A stretch of 64,000 nucleotides of DNA from Antennarius striatus (lineage: Eukaryota > Chordata > Actinopteri > Lophiiformes > Antennariidae), in assembly GCF_040054535.1 (NCBI RefSeq), contig NC_090777.1, forward strand, positions 16,522,501 through 16,586,500. Direction: 5' to 3'. Position numbers and translations under genes: made by a program. The notes below the pieces were generated by a model. It was given only the letters and a program-made list of their open reading frames with translations. It had not been told where the DNA came from and did no database searches. Below, in pieces: positions 36,601-48,200 of the stretch (position 1 is the first letter of the stretch; every line of letters begins with the position of its first letter).

Positions 36601-38715
36601 AACCTTAACCCTAACCTCTGACCTTGATCCTAACCACCACCACCATCCCCAAACACAGACACTTTTTTTTTGCAGAATTGGCTAAAGCCAAATCAGAATA
36701 TTACTCCTTGTTTGAGACATACTCACTTTGTCATTGGTGTGCCACTGAATTTTGCTGCTGTTGATGTAGAAATGGAATGAAGATGGCTGAAATCCATAAG
36801 TGCCAACCTCCTCTGCATGACCATGGTGATTCCAGTAAACTATGGAGTAGGATCCATACTTGGGGTCGCCATTCTCATTAAATTCAAAACTGCGGTTTAA
36901 AAGTGTGAAGTTTGACTTCTTCAGCTCTGCCAGAACCTAGTGAGGGCACACATAGTCCTGAATATTAACATAAATGTTCACATTGAGCAGGTGTTGATTT
37001 AATGTATATCCCTCCATCCACACATTTCCTTGAAGACAAGATGATTGCAATCATCTCGTCATCAGCTGATGGTCTGCTCGGTGGGTAAGCCTATCCCAGC
37101 TGGCTATGGACGAAAATCGGGGTACAATCCAAATAAGATGCCGGCTCATCACATGGCTTTATTTAATTAAGAAAATGAATGAATGAACATACATTTTGCT
37201 CATACGCTGTAGATTTAAGGGCATTTCTTTTACGTCTCTGACATACAATAAGATAAGAGATCTGCATTGTGTGTTCTGATTGGCCACTTAAAAATTGTTT
37301 TGTTGTACGATTAACTTTATAGAGGCTTAAATAAGATAAGAAAATGACAACAAAGAAAAAGAAAAGTCATTTTATTTGTTTACTTACCATGTGTGGATAC
37401 ACTCTAATATTGCCATTACATGTCCCACTACCACATTGCAAGGCATTGTGTAAGGCATGAGCAATGGCATAAACAGCAGCATAAACTGGAAAATTGAAAG
37501 ATGGGTCTGCATCTATCACATCTTTTGCACTGATCCAACTGCAGTTGCAAGCCTGATTACAAAACATCAACTTTCCTGCACTTTCACAACAACTCTGGTT
37601 TTTGGAAGCATGGATAAAATCATTGAAACCAGGAATTAATACTACTTGTTCAGCAACTCCAAGTATAGTTCCAATATTTTTGATTCCTTTCTCCGATGGT
37701 AGTCTTTTGTTTAAGGACCACGCATCTCCTGCTATCCACACCTTGTTTGTGACATTCTGTTCTATTGCTGATTTAATAAGAGCCTCAGCAGTCCATTCAG
37801 GAGCAAAAACAATAATGATGTGTATCCTATGTGACTCTATCTGTCTGAATATTGATGAGTAATCAGTATTATGATTCAGGCCTTTGGTGTATGCCAGGCA
37901 GATCTCAGTGTCCTCAATATTCTTTATGAACAATGTCAGTCCGTCATTGCCATAATCATCATCAACGTTAAGGAAAGCGACCCAGCTCCAGGCGAAATAC
38001 TGCACTATTTTCACTATGACTTCTATAACGTCTTCATTGGGTTGCACTGTTCTTAGGAAAGAAGGAAAATTCTGCTTTCTTGAAAAGATAGAACTCGCAG
38101 CTCCATAACTGACCTGTTAAAGTACAACAGAGGAACTGTCATTATTTTCAGTTGGCAATTAAATTATCAATATTTAATCAATCTGTTTTAAAAGAAAGCT
38201 AACTTAAAAACGTACTGTATGTATAAAATAAAAGTAAACAGCTGTTGGCCAACTTACCATGGGAATGAGATTCATCATGAACAAAGGGGCTACAGTTCGT
38301 GTCTCAGTGCTCGTGTATGTGCCGACCACTGCAATCAGTTTGGATAAAATATCGTCTGATTCACCCCAAGGTTGGATGAAATCATTGAATGAGATGAGTT
38401 TCAATATTCCTGGAAAATTCTGCACGTCTGAGCAGTGGTCAAATATTTCATAGCCAAGAGATACATTTGGCAGCAGTTGGCTAGAATTGTTGATTTCTTC
38501 TACAGAAAATCTCATCAACTGAAACCTTCGATAACTTGACAAAACAAAGTGTTTACTGTAGATAGAGAACATGAAAGAGTTGTTCATTGTTTAACATCAG
38601 TGTTTTTGAAGGCTATGGAGATGTTCATATTTAGAGGAGGTCTCCATGGAACCACTATTGAATATCAACATAAATTCTCTTATAATATACTGTACATTGG
38701 GTGTGCGTGTGTGTC

Positions 38716-38809
<94 letters not shown>

Positions 38810-39066
38810 ACCATGGTATACATTATACATAGTTTTGTTTATCCTTGAAGAGGATCTGTTCAGATCCTTTGTTATAAAACTCACCTGGAGCAGATTGCAG
38901 CTACTGGTTTGTTATGATGGACAGTGGTACTGTCATGATGAATATCAAAAAGTCCACCAATCATATAATCTCCTTTGAGAAGAAACTCCGAGGTCGGGAA
39001 AGTGCACTGAGCCCAGACATGTAAAAGAGATCCCACAAGACAAAGACAAAAAAGAAAGTGTTTCAT
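33638..39066 (-). CDS. tas1r2: taste receptor type 1 member 2-like, gene 3 (six exons)
   Basis: Third receptor of the array and the one next to rer1. Coding exons are 39066-38885, 38555-38258, 38113-37388, 36936-36727, 34763-34643 and 34566-33638, total 2,466 nt and 821 residues, unbroken, all with GT-AG joints. Exon 1 begins [12 protein letters not shown], a signal peptide, followed by [16 protein letters not shown]. Exon 2 has [16 protein letters not shown]. Exon 4 is one codon longer than in genes 1 and 2 and differs at its end (WHTNDK). Exon 5 is [16 protein letters not shown]. Exon 6 has [38 protein letters not shown] and [10 protein letters not shown]. Intron 4 is the longest, with a LINE, a SINE and telomere-like repeats. 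Function is inferred as for gene 1. T1R2 assignment rests on 7TM motifs, not on a tree. Confidence 0.88.
34860..36040 (-). pseudogene. degenerate LINE, RT C-terminal end, in intron 4 of tas1r2-like gene 3
   Basis: The minus strand reads, with stops, [21 protein letters not shown] and [11 protein letters not shown] followed by [13 protein letters not shown]. This resembles the end of the fish LINE family also represented at 10,985-11,395. Sequence up to about 36,040 looks like more of the same degraded insertion. Confidence 0.5.
36069..36424 (+). mobile_element. tRNA-derived SINE-B, copy 2
   Basis: The head gggcggcacggtggcacagtg and the well-kept B box gggttcgagtccc mark a tRNA-derived promoter. 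The body runs through ggttctccggcttcctccc to gctccagctccccgtgacc and a gaatgaatgaat tail. The opposite-strand copy is at 14,264-14,607. Confidence 0.85.
36494..36645. repeat. degenerate telomere-like (CCCTAA)n tract
   Basis: There are many CCTAA and CCCTAACC words with interspersed variants over about 150 bp in intron 4 of tas1r2-like gene 3. No long perfect TTAGGG run exists, so it is a decayed interstitial tract or a simple repeat. Confidence 0.75.
38723..38802. repeat. (TA)n microsatellite
   Basis: A pure TA tract of about 80 bp lies in intron 1 of tas1r2-like gene 3, next to a short GT tract. Confidence 0.95.
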
Positions 39067-39200
39067 TGTTGTTGATGCAAGTTAAAAATTAAATTTCCCT
39101 TTGTCTTTTGTTGAGTGAATTTAGTAATGGCTTTACCCAAGTGACCATTCCTTCACAGTAGATAGAGGTAGGTAGCAATACATGGGTGTAAATGAATACA

Positions 39201-39216
39201 CAAATCAGCATGCAAA
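39201..39216 (-). promoter_or_regulatory. conserved upstream motif of tas1r2-like gene 3
   Basis: The plus strand reads CAAATCAGCATGCAAA, 135 bp above the ATG. It is identical to the copy at 101-116. The coding-strand core is GTTTGCATGC. Confidence 0.6.
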
Positions 39217-39599
39217 CTACAATGTCTGCGTCCGGGGACACAGATGTGTTTCAAATTTGATGTGGACAGACTTGGAGTTGGTCTGGTTTAACCATGTTAT
39301 AGTTGTGACTTCAACCTGAAAACAGAAATACATGTTAAACGCTGCAATGTGTTGCATCGCCTCTTTAATGGCACACTAAAAATTTAGTATTTAAGGACAG
39401 CAGTGGTGTTACTTTGGAAGTGGAATGTTTTCCTATTCTTGCTTGATGTAAGATTTCAGCAGATCAACAGGTTGAGGTCTCCTTTGTTGTATTTTATGTT
39501 TCCTAAAGCATTTTCAATGATTGCCAGCTCGTTACTGCAGACAGATCACTTAGCTCCCAGACCTTTACCAGGAGCAATGCTGTTGTGATGTACTGTATT

Positions 39600-40350
39600 C
39601 TAGCGGGAACCCGTTGAAAATTCCATGATAAAACAATATCAGACTTCATACCACACATATAAAAACAAATGTATTGGTATTATAAACCAAACGTAGTCAA
39701 AAATCAATGCGGTGCCATAACAACTTTGTGTTGGCAAATCATGGATTGCGCTGGGCGGGCATTGCAAAGCCATACTAGATAAATGTTAGCGGGATAACTG
39801 GAGAAAGAAAGCTAACTAATCGTGAGATTGGGAAAGGAGCTAACGTTAAAGGAAAACGATCAAAAGAGCAAGTGGAAAAGAAATTTTAGAGAAGTGATAG
39901 TTCTGTTAACTGACTACATGAACAGGAACTGTATGTAGTTACTTAAAGACCGTTTTGTCAGGTACCCGAGGAGCATTTTGGATACTACATCGATTGTCCC
40001 ATTCCAAACAGAAACCATAGTTGGACAGTTTGTGCTAGCCAGCTAGTTTCACTAAGAATTTGTTGCCATTTTCTGTCTCTTTCCTGCTGTTTGGACTCTA
40101 CTCAAAAACATGAAAATGGTTGGAACAGTTATGACACTCTAAAATTATGGTAACTGGGAAGTCCATGTGAAGTTATTTCTTCTCGTAACATAGCAGATGC
40201 CTAATGCATATTGTCCACGTGATTCCTTCTGGCAGATGTGCCGTGATTGGTTGGGCGCTTGATTAACAGGTAGTGGGTGGAGTTGGTGACAGCTTAAGAC
40301 TTTTTGAAGTGAGTTTATTCAAATATCTAGGTGGGGATACAAAATGTGGT
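39600..40350. repeat. segment duplicated at 28.44-29.13 kb
   Basis: It shares two ordered blocks with 28,440-29,130 (cagacttcatacca plus acaaatgtattggtattata; gtgattcctt plus ggcagatg plus gtgattggttgggcg). The region up to the rer1 3' end at about 42.2 kb otherwise shows no coding frame and may include the rer1 3' UTR. Confidence 0.55.
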
Positions 40351-42234
40351 TTGTCAATGGAAGCCATCACTCATGTACAGAAGAAAGTATATACTGTATA
40401 TAGAAAGTAAGAAGCAGACACCTCATGAGTTGTTTGAAGGGACACAGCCTCTTTAATAGCATTTGGAGTGAAAAATTACAGTTATTAAAATCATGTTTTT
40501 GCTTATATCTGTAGCACAAGAAAACAATGACATGCAATCCATGAGAAACAATAATTCAAGAACCCAATTAACCAGTTCAGCTATTAATAATTTCAAATGC
40601 TTTGATTTAAATACTTTGAAACATTACTGTGTTTGGAAGAAAAACAAATCTAAAAAAAAAACAAATCATATTTTAAAATATATTTACACAGAAATCTTCA
40701 AGACAATCCTTTTAAACAAACTTTTTACAGGAAACAGTTTTGATCCCTTACTACAGTGCTGCTCAGAGTTCACTAAAGATGATCCTCAGCAATCAGATAC
40801 AAATGGAGAAAGCAAATTAATAGGTTTATAGTAAAGACAAACTGATCACCACCCACTTCATCCATTTGTTATAATAAAAGCTTTCACTTTGTTTTTCTCA
40901 TGTTTCCTCTGTAAAAGAAAGAGAACAGGTGTTTGTTTGGAATGACTGTTTATCATAACAAATTAATAAGAAATGAGTACAACAGCAAGTCAACACGAAC
41001 TTGATGGACCACATGCTTTGAAACACAGATGGCTAAACATTTCAAAGAGAAAGGTTTTTTCAGTAAAGGTATCACTGTTTGGGTCTCAGATTAAACTTTG
41101 CTATGAGATGATTTTATACACGTAAGAGGGCACTGTAATTTGATTATTAAATTGCTGATTATCCAAACAATCGTGTCAATATCAGAAGGAAAGTAAGTAG
41201 CAAGCTTACTGTCCAGTAAGTAACAAATCTGGTTTAATCTGGTCGAGTTGCATCTGATCTCAAATATACTAAAAAACAGAAGAAAATCTTTGTTAGACTA
41301 CAGGCTACAGATGAATGGTTGGGTTAGTGATCGTCATTCTAAACTATATATTCAATTAAATGGTGGGTGGCCGAAGATTCAAATGAAGCCACTGATAAAT
41401 CAACCGCAACGATCTCACTCTGCTGTCTATGAGCAAGAGAATTGGGTAATAAACAGAGAAGCTGCTGTCAAAACAAGATAAACATCAGTCAATGATTTTT
41501 ATCAGTTTGACCATTTGAAGAGATGATATACATTGTTTTTATTGTGTGTCACGAAAGCACACTGAAGTGAAATGGGGCTGATGTGCTTCCATTTTGCATG
41601 GAGGACAACTGGCTGAGTGGCTTAGCCAGAGCAGACGCACACTTTAATCACAAGATGATATGGTTCAAATATTTTCTTTCAGATTTCATCTTACACTCAT
41701 GTTATTACCCAACTGACATTGCTGACTTTAAATGTATTAACTTTTCCCAAAATAATCAACCAAACATTGGCAGATTTAGTTTACTTGAGAGAGGGAAATG
41801 TACTGGAACCATTATCATTGAAAAAGAAAAAAGGCGCCCAAATTTCACTGCATTTGTTTCTTCTGATGAAGTGTACTTACCTCATCTGGTTTAAAAAGGC
41901 AAGATAGCACTGAGTCTCACTAACTATTGAAAAAAATCTAGACCAATCCTAGCATTAGGTTCATGGTCCTAAAAAAATAACAAAAAAAACAAAAAAAATT
42001 CAAACAAACAAAAAAAAAAATCCCCTAATAGACAAAGGCAATATTCCCAACTGATCTGATCTGTAGTGCTCTTCATACTACAGCAATGAACCATGGATCA
42101 AAACTTGGGTTTCTCATGTTACTGTCCCGCTTACAAAGAAAATAAACCTCCAACCTTGATCACTCCCCATTATCTGATGGCAGAGTGTCAGATACATTTC
42201 AAATTACAGGGAGGGGAAGAGTAAGTCGGAGTTT

Positions 42235-45200
42235 TTAACTTGCAAAAGCATTCCCTGTGTCTTCCTTGCCTTTGTATGTCCTCTTCCCATGTGTGAAGGG
42301 TAGGTATCTGTACTTGATCATGTGCTACACACAATGAGGAAGAAAAATAAGAGTAATTAGTAACATATCTCAAAAGTTTGGTCAAACACTGGACAAAGTT
42401 CCCTATTTGAAGGTGTAGCACAGAAAACTTCTGATTTTACTAGGCAGATAATATAAAGAAAACACTAAGAAATGTTACTTGTACAAACATACTGCATATA
42501 AAAAGTCCACACAATAAATACATATGCCATACAATACAGCCCTTCTAAACATACAGTAGATCCTCTATGGATATGTTAAGTAAACTTTGTAGAATTCTTA
42601 ATACAAGCAAACCTTGGTTTTTGAATGCTTTAGACATCGAACATATCGGAATTTGACCAAAAAATTCGGAATCTTTTTGTCTTCAGAAGTCGAACAAATT
42701 TTGGAAGCTGAACGCGAAACGAACGCTTTTTTGGGGCGACCGTGGCTCATCCAATGTATCGCAGGTCGTCCAATGATTTAAGATCGGCAGTTCGATTCCC
42801 GCTCCCGCCAAGTCACTTGTCGTTGTGTCCACACTTTACCCTCCTTGCCTCCAGTGGGGCACTCGCTGGTGTGTGAATGTGTGTGATTGTTCCGCCGGTG
42901 GTCAGAGGGGCCGTAGGTGCAGATTGGCAGCCACGCCTCCGTCAGTCTGCTCCAGGGCAGCTGTGGCTACACACATAGTCTACCATCACAAAGTATGAAT
43001 GAGGAGTGAATGAATAATGGATCCAATGTAAAGCGTCTTTGAGTGTCCAGCAAAACGCTATATAAATCTAATCCATTATTATTATTATTTCTCTCCGCCA
43101 AGCGCGAGTAGAGAGAAAAAGTGACAGCAATGTGCTTTTTATTTTAGTTTACTGCACTGAATAATTTTTTCACTTAATTTGCGTTACACTGCCTATGGTA
43201 CAAGTTACGGTTCCGTAAACTTTTGTCCAAAAGACGACGGTAACTCGTACCTTAGGTAACTCGTACCTTAGGTAACTCGTAACCTGATTACGTTGTAACC
43301 TTACGATTTTTTTTCTTTCTTTCTCGTGTTTGCTTCTTTCTTTTACATTTCTTTGATATGTTTTATTACTATACAATTTGATATATAAATGACATTATGA
43401 AATAACATTTTGTTGAAAAAAGATAGTTTTCTACGTCTTGGAATGGATTAAGACCATTTACATTATTTGTAATGGGAAAAATGTATTTGGAATTCAAACA
43501 AATCGGTATTCGAACAGCCTTCCGGAATGAATTGTGGTCTGAAACCAAGGTTTGCCTGTAGTTTAATTGACTGTAGTAGACTGGTGTTGGCAATGTACAC
43601 TCTTTTTTAATTACCTTGATCTGCCTCTTCATGGTGATGCAGAAGAGCATGATGAAGTACATTACAAGTATAGGCCAGAACACTGGCACATTGAAGGCAT
43701 CAAAAAATGTGCAAATCATGGCGATGACGATGCCTTTGGTTGCTGAATGCCTGCCAAGAAAAGGAACACAAACTCTGATAAGGCAGGTGAGAGGGCAGCA
43801 TAAAATAAAGCTTTTTTAACTTGAACTCACGTGAAATATATCCAGACTACAAAATGGCATAAAGTCACAGTAAAAACTCATTAACTCAACAAAATCGTCA
43901 TTTAGAATAAGTCAGTTACAATCTTTCATTCATACTTAAAGATCTAAGGAAAATTTTTCACATCTTATGTCCTTTTAAGTGAAGTTAATGCAAAATAGAC
44001 TGATGAATCTGAGATGAGGACATAACAAGAAGAGGTCCACGCCCTCTTCCTGTTGCGGTAAGCGTTTCCGTCATTTCCTGTTGTGTTTGTTTGACTGTGG
44101 CCTCTTGGTTTGCTGTTTTCGCATAATCAGTTAAATATCTCATGTCATTTTAGAACTTGATAAACTTGATAGCGAAAGCCATCACGTATTTTGGCTAACC
44201 TCTTACGAGTTGTTAATTATTAGGGTAATCTGCTGTAGCTTAGAGCTAGCTTAGCTGCTAATCATGGCTACGGTTCCTCCCTTCCACTCTCCACCCTCTA
44301 ACCAAGGCTTAGGCAATTGGAAACTCTGGTCCACTCCATGACCGAAAATATAGCTGTACCACCTAGCCAGGTATCTTTAGCCAGAGCGGACCCACCAGCT
44401 CAGGTTAGCCACTCCCCAGTTCAGGTTAGCCATCCTCCAGCAGCTCCCAAGCAGTCAGGAAACAGGAGCAGTGGGTGACTGTTCGTAGGAAGCATAGCGG
44501 GAGGCGAAAGCCTCAGGTTCACCACCAACCACCGCAACCACTCCGTATCTCAAACAGTTTTTGCCAGACATACCCGCTAAGAAAGATACTCTGGTCATTG
44601 GCAGGTCTGTGATGCGGAATGTTATGATAATGACACGAGCGACCATAGTGAAATCTATTCTGGGAGCCAGAGAGGGTGACACTGAATCATATACTGCATA
44701 CAAATCCTGGCTAAAAATAACCATAAATATAGTAAGATTGTAATTCATGTCGGTGGTAATGACACCCGGTTATGCCTATTGGAGGTCACTAAAATCAACA
44801 TAGCGTCAGTGTGCAGCTACGCTAAAACCCATGTCGGACTACGTCGTGTTCTCTGGTCCCATTTCTAATCTGACATGTATAGCCGCATGTCTTCACTTAA
44901 CCACTGGCCGTCTAGGTGGTGTCCTGCTAATGACATATACTTACTTAATAATTGGCAAACTTTTTGGAGAAAACCCGGTCTTATTGGGTGAGATGGCATA
45001 CATCCCACTTGGAACGGCGCTGCTCTCCTGTCCAAAAATCTGACGATGTTTAATTCCAACCCAAAACCCTGACCAAGAGTTAAAACCGGGATGCAGAGTC
45101 GCAGTCTTACACAGGTCTCTGCGCTCCTAGAACTGTCACCTACTATACACACTATACTGTGTCTGTCCCCCGACCGTTTAAAGTTAATTCATGTAGAATG

Positions 45201-48200
45201 AATTCATTTCAAGTCCAGACGAAAGCAACTGGACATCCAAACTTAATAAAAATCCCCAATAAAAATGACCAATAACTTTTTGCATCTAAATTCTGGTAAA
45301 TTGAAGTCATTGGGGCGGCAGTGGCTCAGTGGTAGAGCGCGTGGTAGAGCTGGTCGTCCAATGGTTCAAAGATCGGCGGTTCGATTACCGCTCCCACCCA
45401 AAAAGAACACCCGGAGGTGAGCTGACAGTGAGAGGTGTCAGCTCACCTCGGGAGCACTGCCGAGTCGCCCTTGAGCAAGGCACCATCCCCCTTACAAGTT
45501 GCTCATTTGGGGCGCACCAATAAAGGAGCTCCCCGCCACTCTGCCTCCTCTGCATGCGTACAGGCCCCATGTGTGTGTTTGTGTTCAGGGCCTGTACACA
45601 CATATACTGTATATGCATGATTTGATTTGAACTAACTAGAGTGTGCTACTAATTTCCCTGCGGGGATTATAATCAGTATATAAAATTAAAATTTAAAAAA
45701 ACCAAAACATTGTGCTTGGCCCAAAACCGTTACGGATGTAGTGCCCTGTGACATAATTGCCTTGGATGCATCGCTTTTGAGGCCAAAACCACTGCAAGGA
45801 ATCTAGGTGTCATCTTTGTATGGGTCTGTCGTTGAACTCACAAATAATCACATCACTTCCAGACTAGATTACTGTAACGCACTTTTTTCAGGCTGCCCCA
45901 AAAAGTTGCTGGAGACTCTTCCAACTAATTCAGAACGCTGCCGCCGGTGTTCTGACCAGGACCAGTGCCAGAGACCATATTTCTCCTGTGCTGGCTTCTC
46001 TGCACTGGCTTCCTGTGAAAGCTAGGATAGATTTTAAAATACTCCTCCTCACTTACAAAGCCCTTCGTGGCCAGGCACCGACCTATCTGAAGGAACTTTT
46101 AGTTCCTTATAATCCATCTAGAGCATTACGCTCTCAACATACTGGCCTACTGGTGGTTGCTAGAATTTACAAAAGTAGGACGGGAGCTAGAGCCTTTTGC
46201 TATCAAGCCCCTCTATTGTGGAACCACCTCCCTACCTCGGTTCGGGGGGCAGACGCCCGCTCACTATTTAAGACTAGACTTAAAACTTTTCTTTTTCATA
46301 AATTTTACAATTAATGGCAACTTAGGTTACTACATTTATTTTCATATAGACCTACACTGCTGGAGACTCAACATCCAGACTCACTGAGTTCCTCTCTCCT
46401 CCCCCTTCTCTCCAACCATCTCTGTTACTCCTCCTCCTCTCTTATATCACTCTCCAAGTCTCCCATCACATCCTACTAACTAAACTTCTTCCCTGGAGTC
46501 TCTGTGCTCTATGTCCTCACAGGTTTTTCTCAGGTTCACCCCTCATCCACCCATCTGCTATGGACCTGCTCTTCCCATCCCACCAGTACCACCCCTAACC
46601 TAATCATCGGCTGGGGTCCGGCTTCCTTTTTCCTCCACGCCACCATACTGTTCCACCCCTCATCCACCCATCCGCTGTGGACCATCTGCTGTGGACCTGC
46701 ACCTCCCATCCACCAGTAGCACCCCTCACCTAACCATCGACTGGGGTCCTGCTGCCTCTCTTCCTTCGTGTCATCTTACTGTACCACCCCTCATGCGCCC
46801 ATCCGCTGTGGACCTTCCTCTGTGGACCTGCACCTCCGAGCCCACCAGTATCACCCCTCATCTCTCCATGTGCTGTGGACCTTCTCCTCCAAGCCTACCA
46901 GTACCACCCCTCAACTATCCATCGGCTGGGGTCCTGCTTCCTTTCTTCCTCCGTGCCGCCATACAGTCATCCACGCAGCTGTAATTGTGCCTTGACTTTA
47001 GCAACCTTAACCATATTGACACTGTCTCTATCTGGCCTATCTGCCACTCTCTGTCTGTCTCTCTCTCTCTGATGCTGTTCTTATCTTCCTTTGATTTCTT
47101 TTCCACCCAACCGGTCGAGGCGGATGGCCGCACAAAAGAGTCTGGGTCCTGCCCGGAGTTTCTTCCTCATCGAGGGAGTTTTTCCCCGCCACTGTCGCTT
47201 ATGCTTGCTCTGGAGGGTTCAGTTGGGTTTCTCTGTCTGTTAAAGCGCTTTGAATCATCTGCTGCCATGATTAAGCGCTAAATAAATAAAACTTGATTGA
47301 TATATTGAAGACGACAACCCAGGAGTCGGTGAACGCAGCTTGACTTTCCCATCCCCACTTCAGCACCTGCATCAAATTGCCTTACTATAACCATAGTAAG
47401 GCAATAAGGCACTGACTCCATTTGGCCGATCTGCCACTCTCTCTTTCTCTTACCCTGTCTTTATCTTCATTGTATTTCTTTTCCACCCAACCGGTCAAGG
47501 CGGATGGCCACCCAAAAGAGTCTGGGTCCTGCCTGGAGTCTCTTCCTCAACAAGGCAGTTTTCCCCGCTGCTGTCGCGTATGCTTGCTTTGGGGGGTTCA
47601 GTTGGGTTTTTCTGTCTGTTAAAGCGCTTTGAAATGTCCGTTTTCATGATTAAGCACCTTATAAATAAAACTTGATTGATTGATAATTTCACATGAGGGC
47701 ACAGATAAATTTAGCCTAGTGCTTATGGTTAAACATTTGGTTTCTACATTTTTACCTTTTTAATTACCTCTGCATGACTAAAACTGTATTTCAGAATCAC
47801 CCAGTGACATATGGGTACGGTTAGGGAGCAAAGGTCATCCTCACCAGAATTTAAATTCAGGCAACCTCCTGATGAAAGGGCGGAACTCCTCATTTTGCTT
47901 GGTGGGAAGGGATGGACCCTCATCTACAGGAAAAGTTTACAGTTGATTAACAAGTTATTATTACTTCATGATGAGTAATCTTTTGGAAGAGCAACTACCA
48001 AGAGGAAACAAACCATCAACAGCACTATTTAAGAAAAAAGAAGAAGCAAAAACACACACAAACACGCACACGAAAATTACTTATAAATCTCTTAGAATGA
48101 CTCAACTCTAATTATACAGAACTGACCTTTACAAACAGCACTGATGATAATTCAAAGTTATTAACAAAACACAAGGATTAAAAATTTCAACAACAAATAA

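Larger units (their letters stand above)
44200..47310 (+). mobile_element. L2-clade LINE with esterase-type ORF1, degenerate
   Basis: Read in pieces, 44,561-44,743 has [14 protein letters not shown], then come [13 protein letters not shown] (44,733 on) and [18 protein letters not shown] (about 44,990), matching the SGNH-esterase ORF1 of fish L2 elements. The RT end is at 45,840-46,314 ([50 protein letters not shown]). Most of the endonuclease-RT core is deleted. The 3' end (tgggtcctgcccggagtttc, then ataaaacttgattgat) is typical. It occupies intron 5 of rer1 (between exons 5 and 6 as numbered with the noncoding first exon). Confidence 0.85.

Noticed and set aside
9489-39066. Receptors as V2R/OlfC pheromone receptors
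   Set aside because: Exon pattern fits both families, but [28 protein letters not shown] and the FQ-IQNYT tail are T1R-type. V2Rs have the NTPIVKANN and FNEAKFITFSM type instead.
41345-41410. Fifth rer1 exon 5 relic
   Set aside because: It shares gaagattcaaatgaa with relic R1 but not enough with the functional exon to claim homology.
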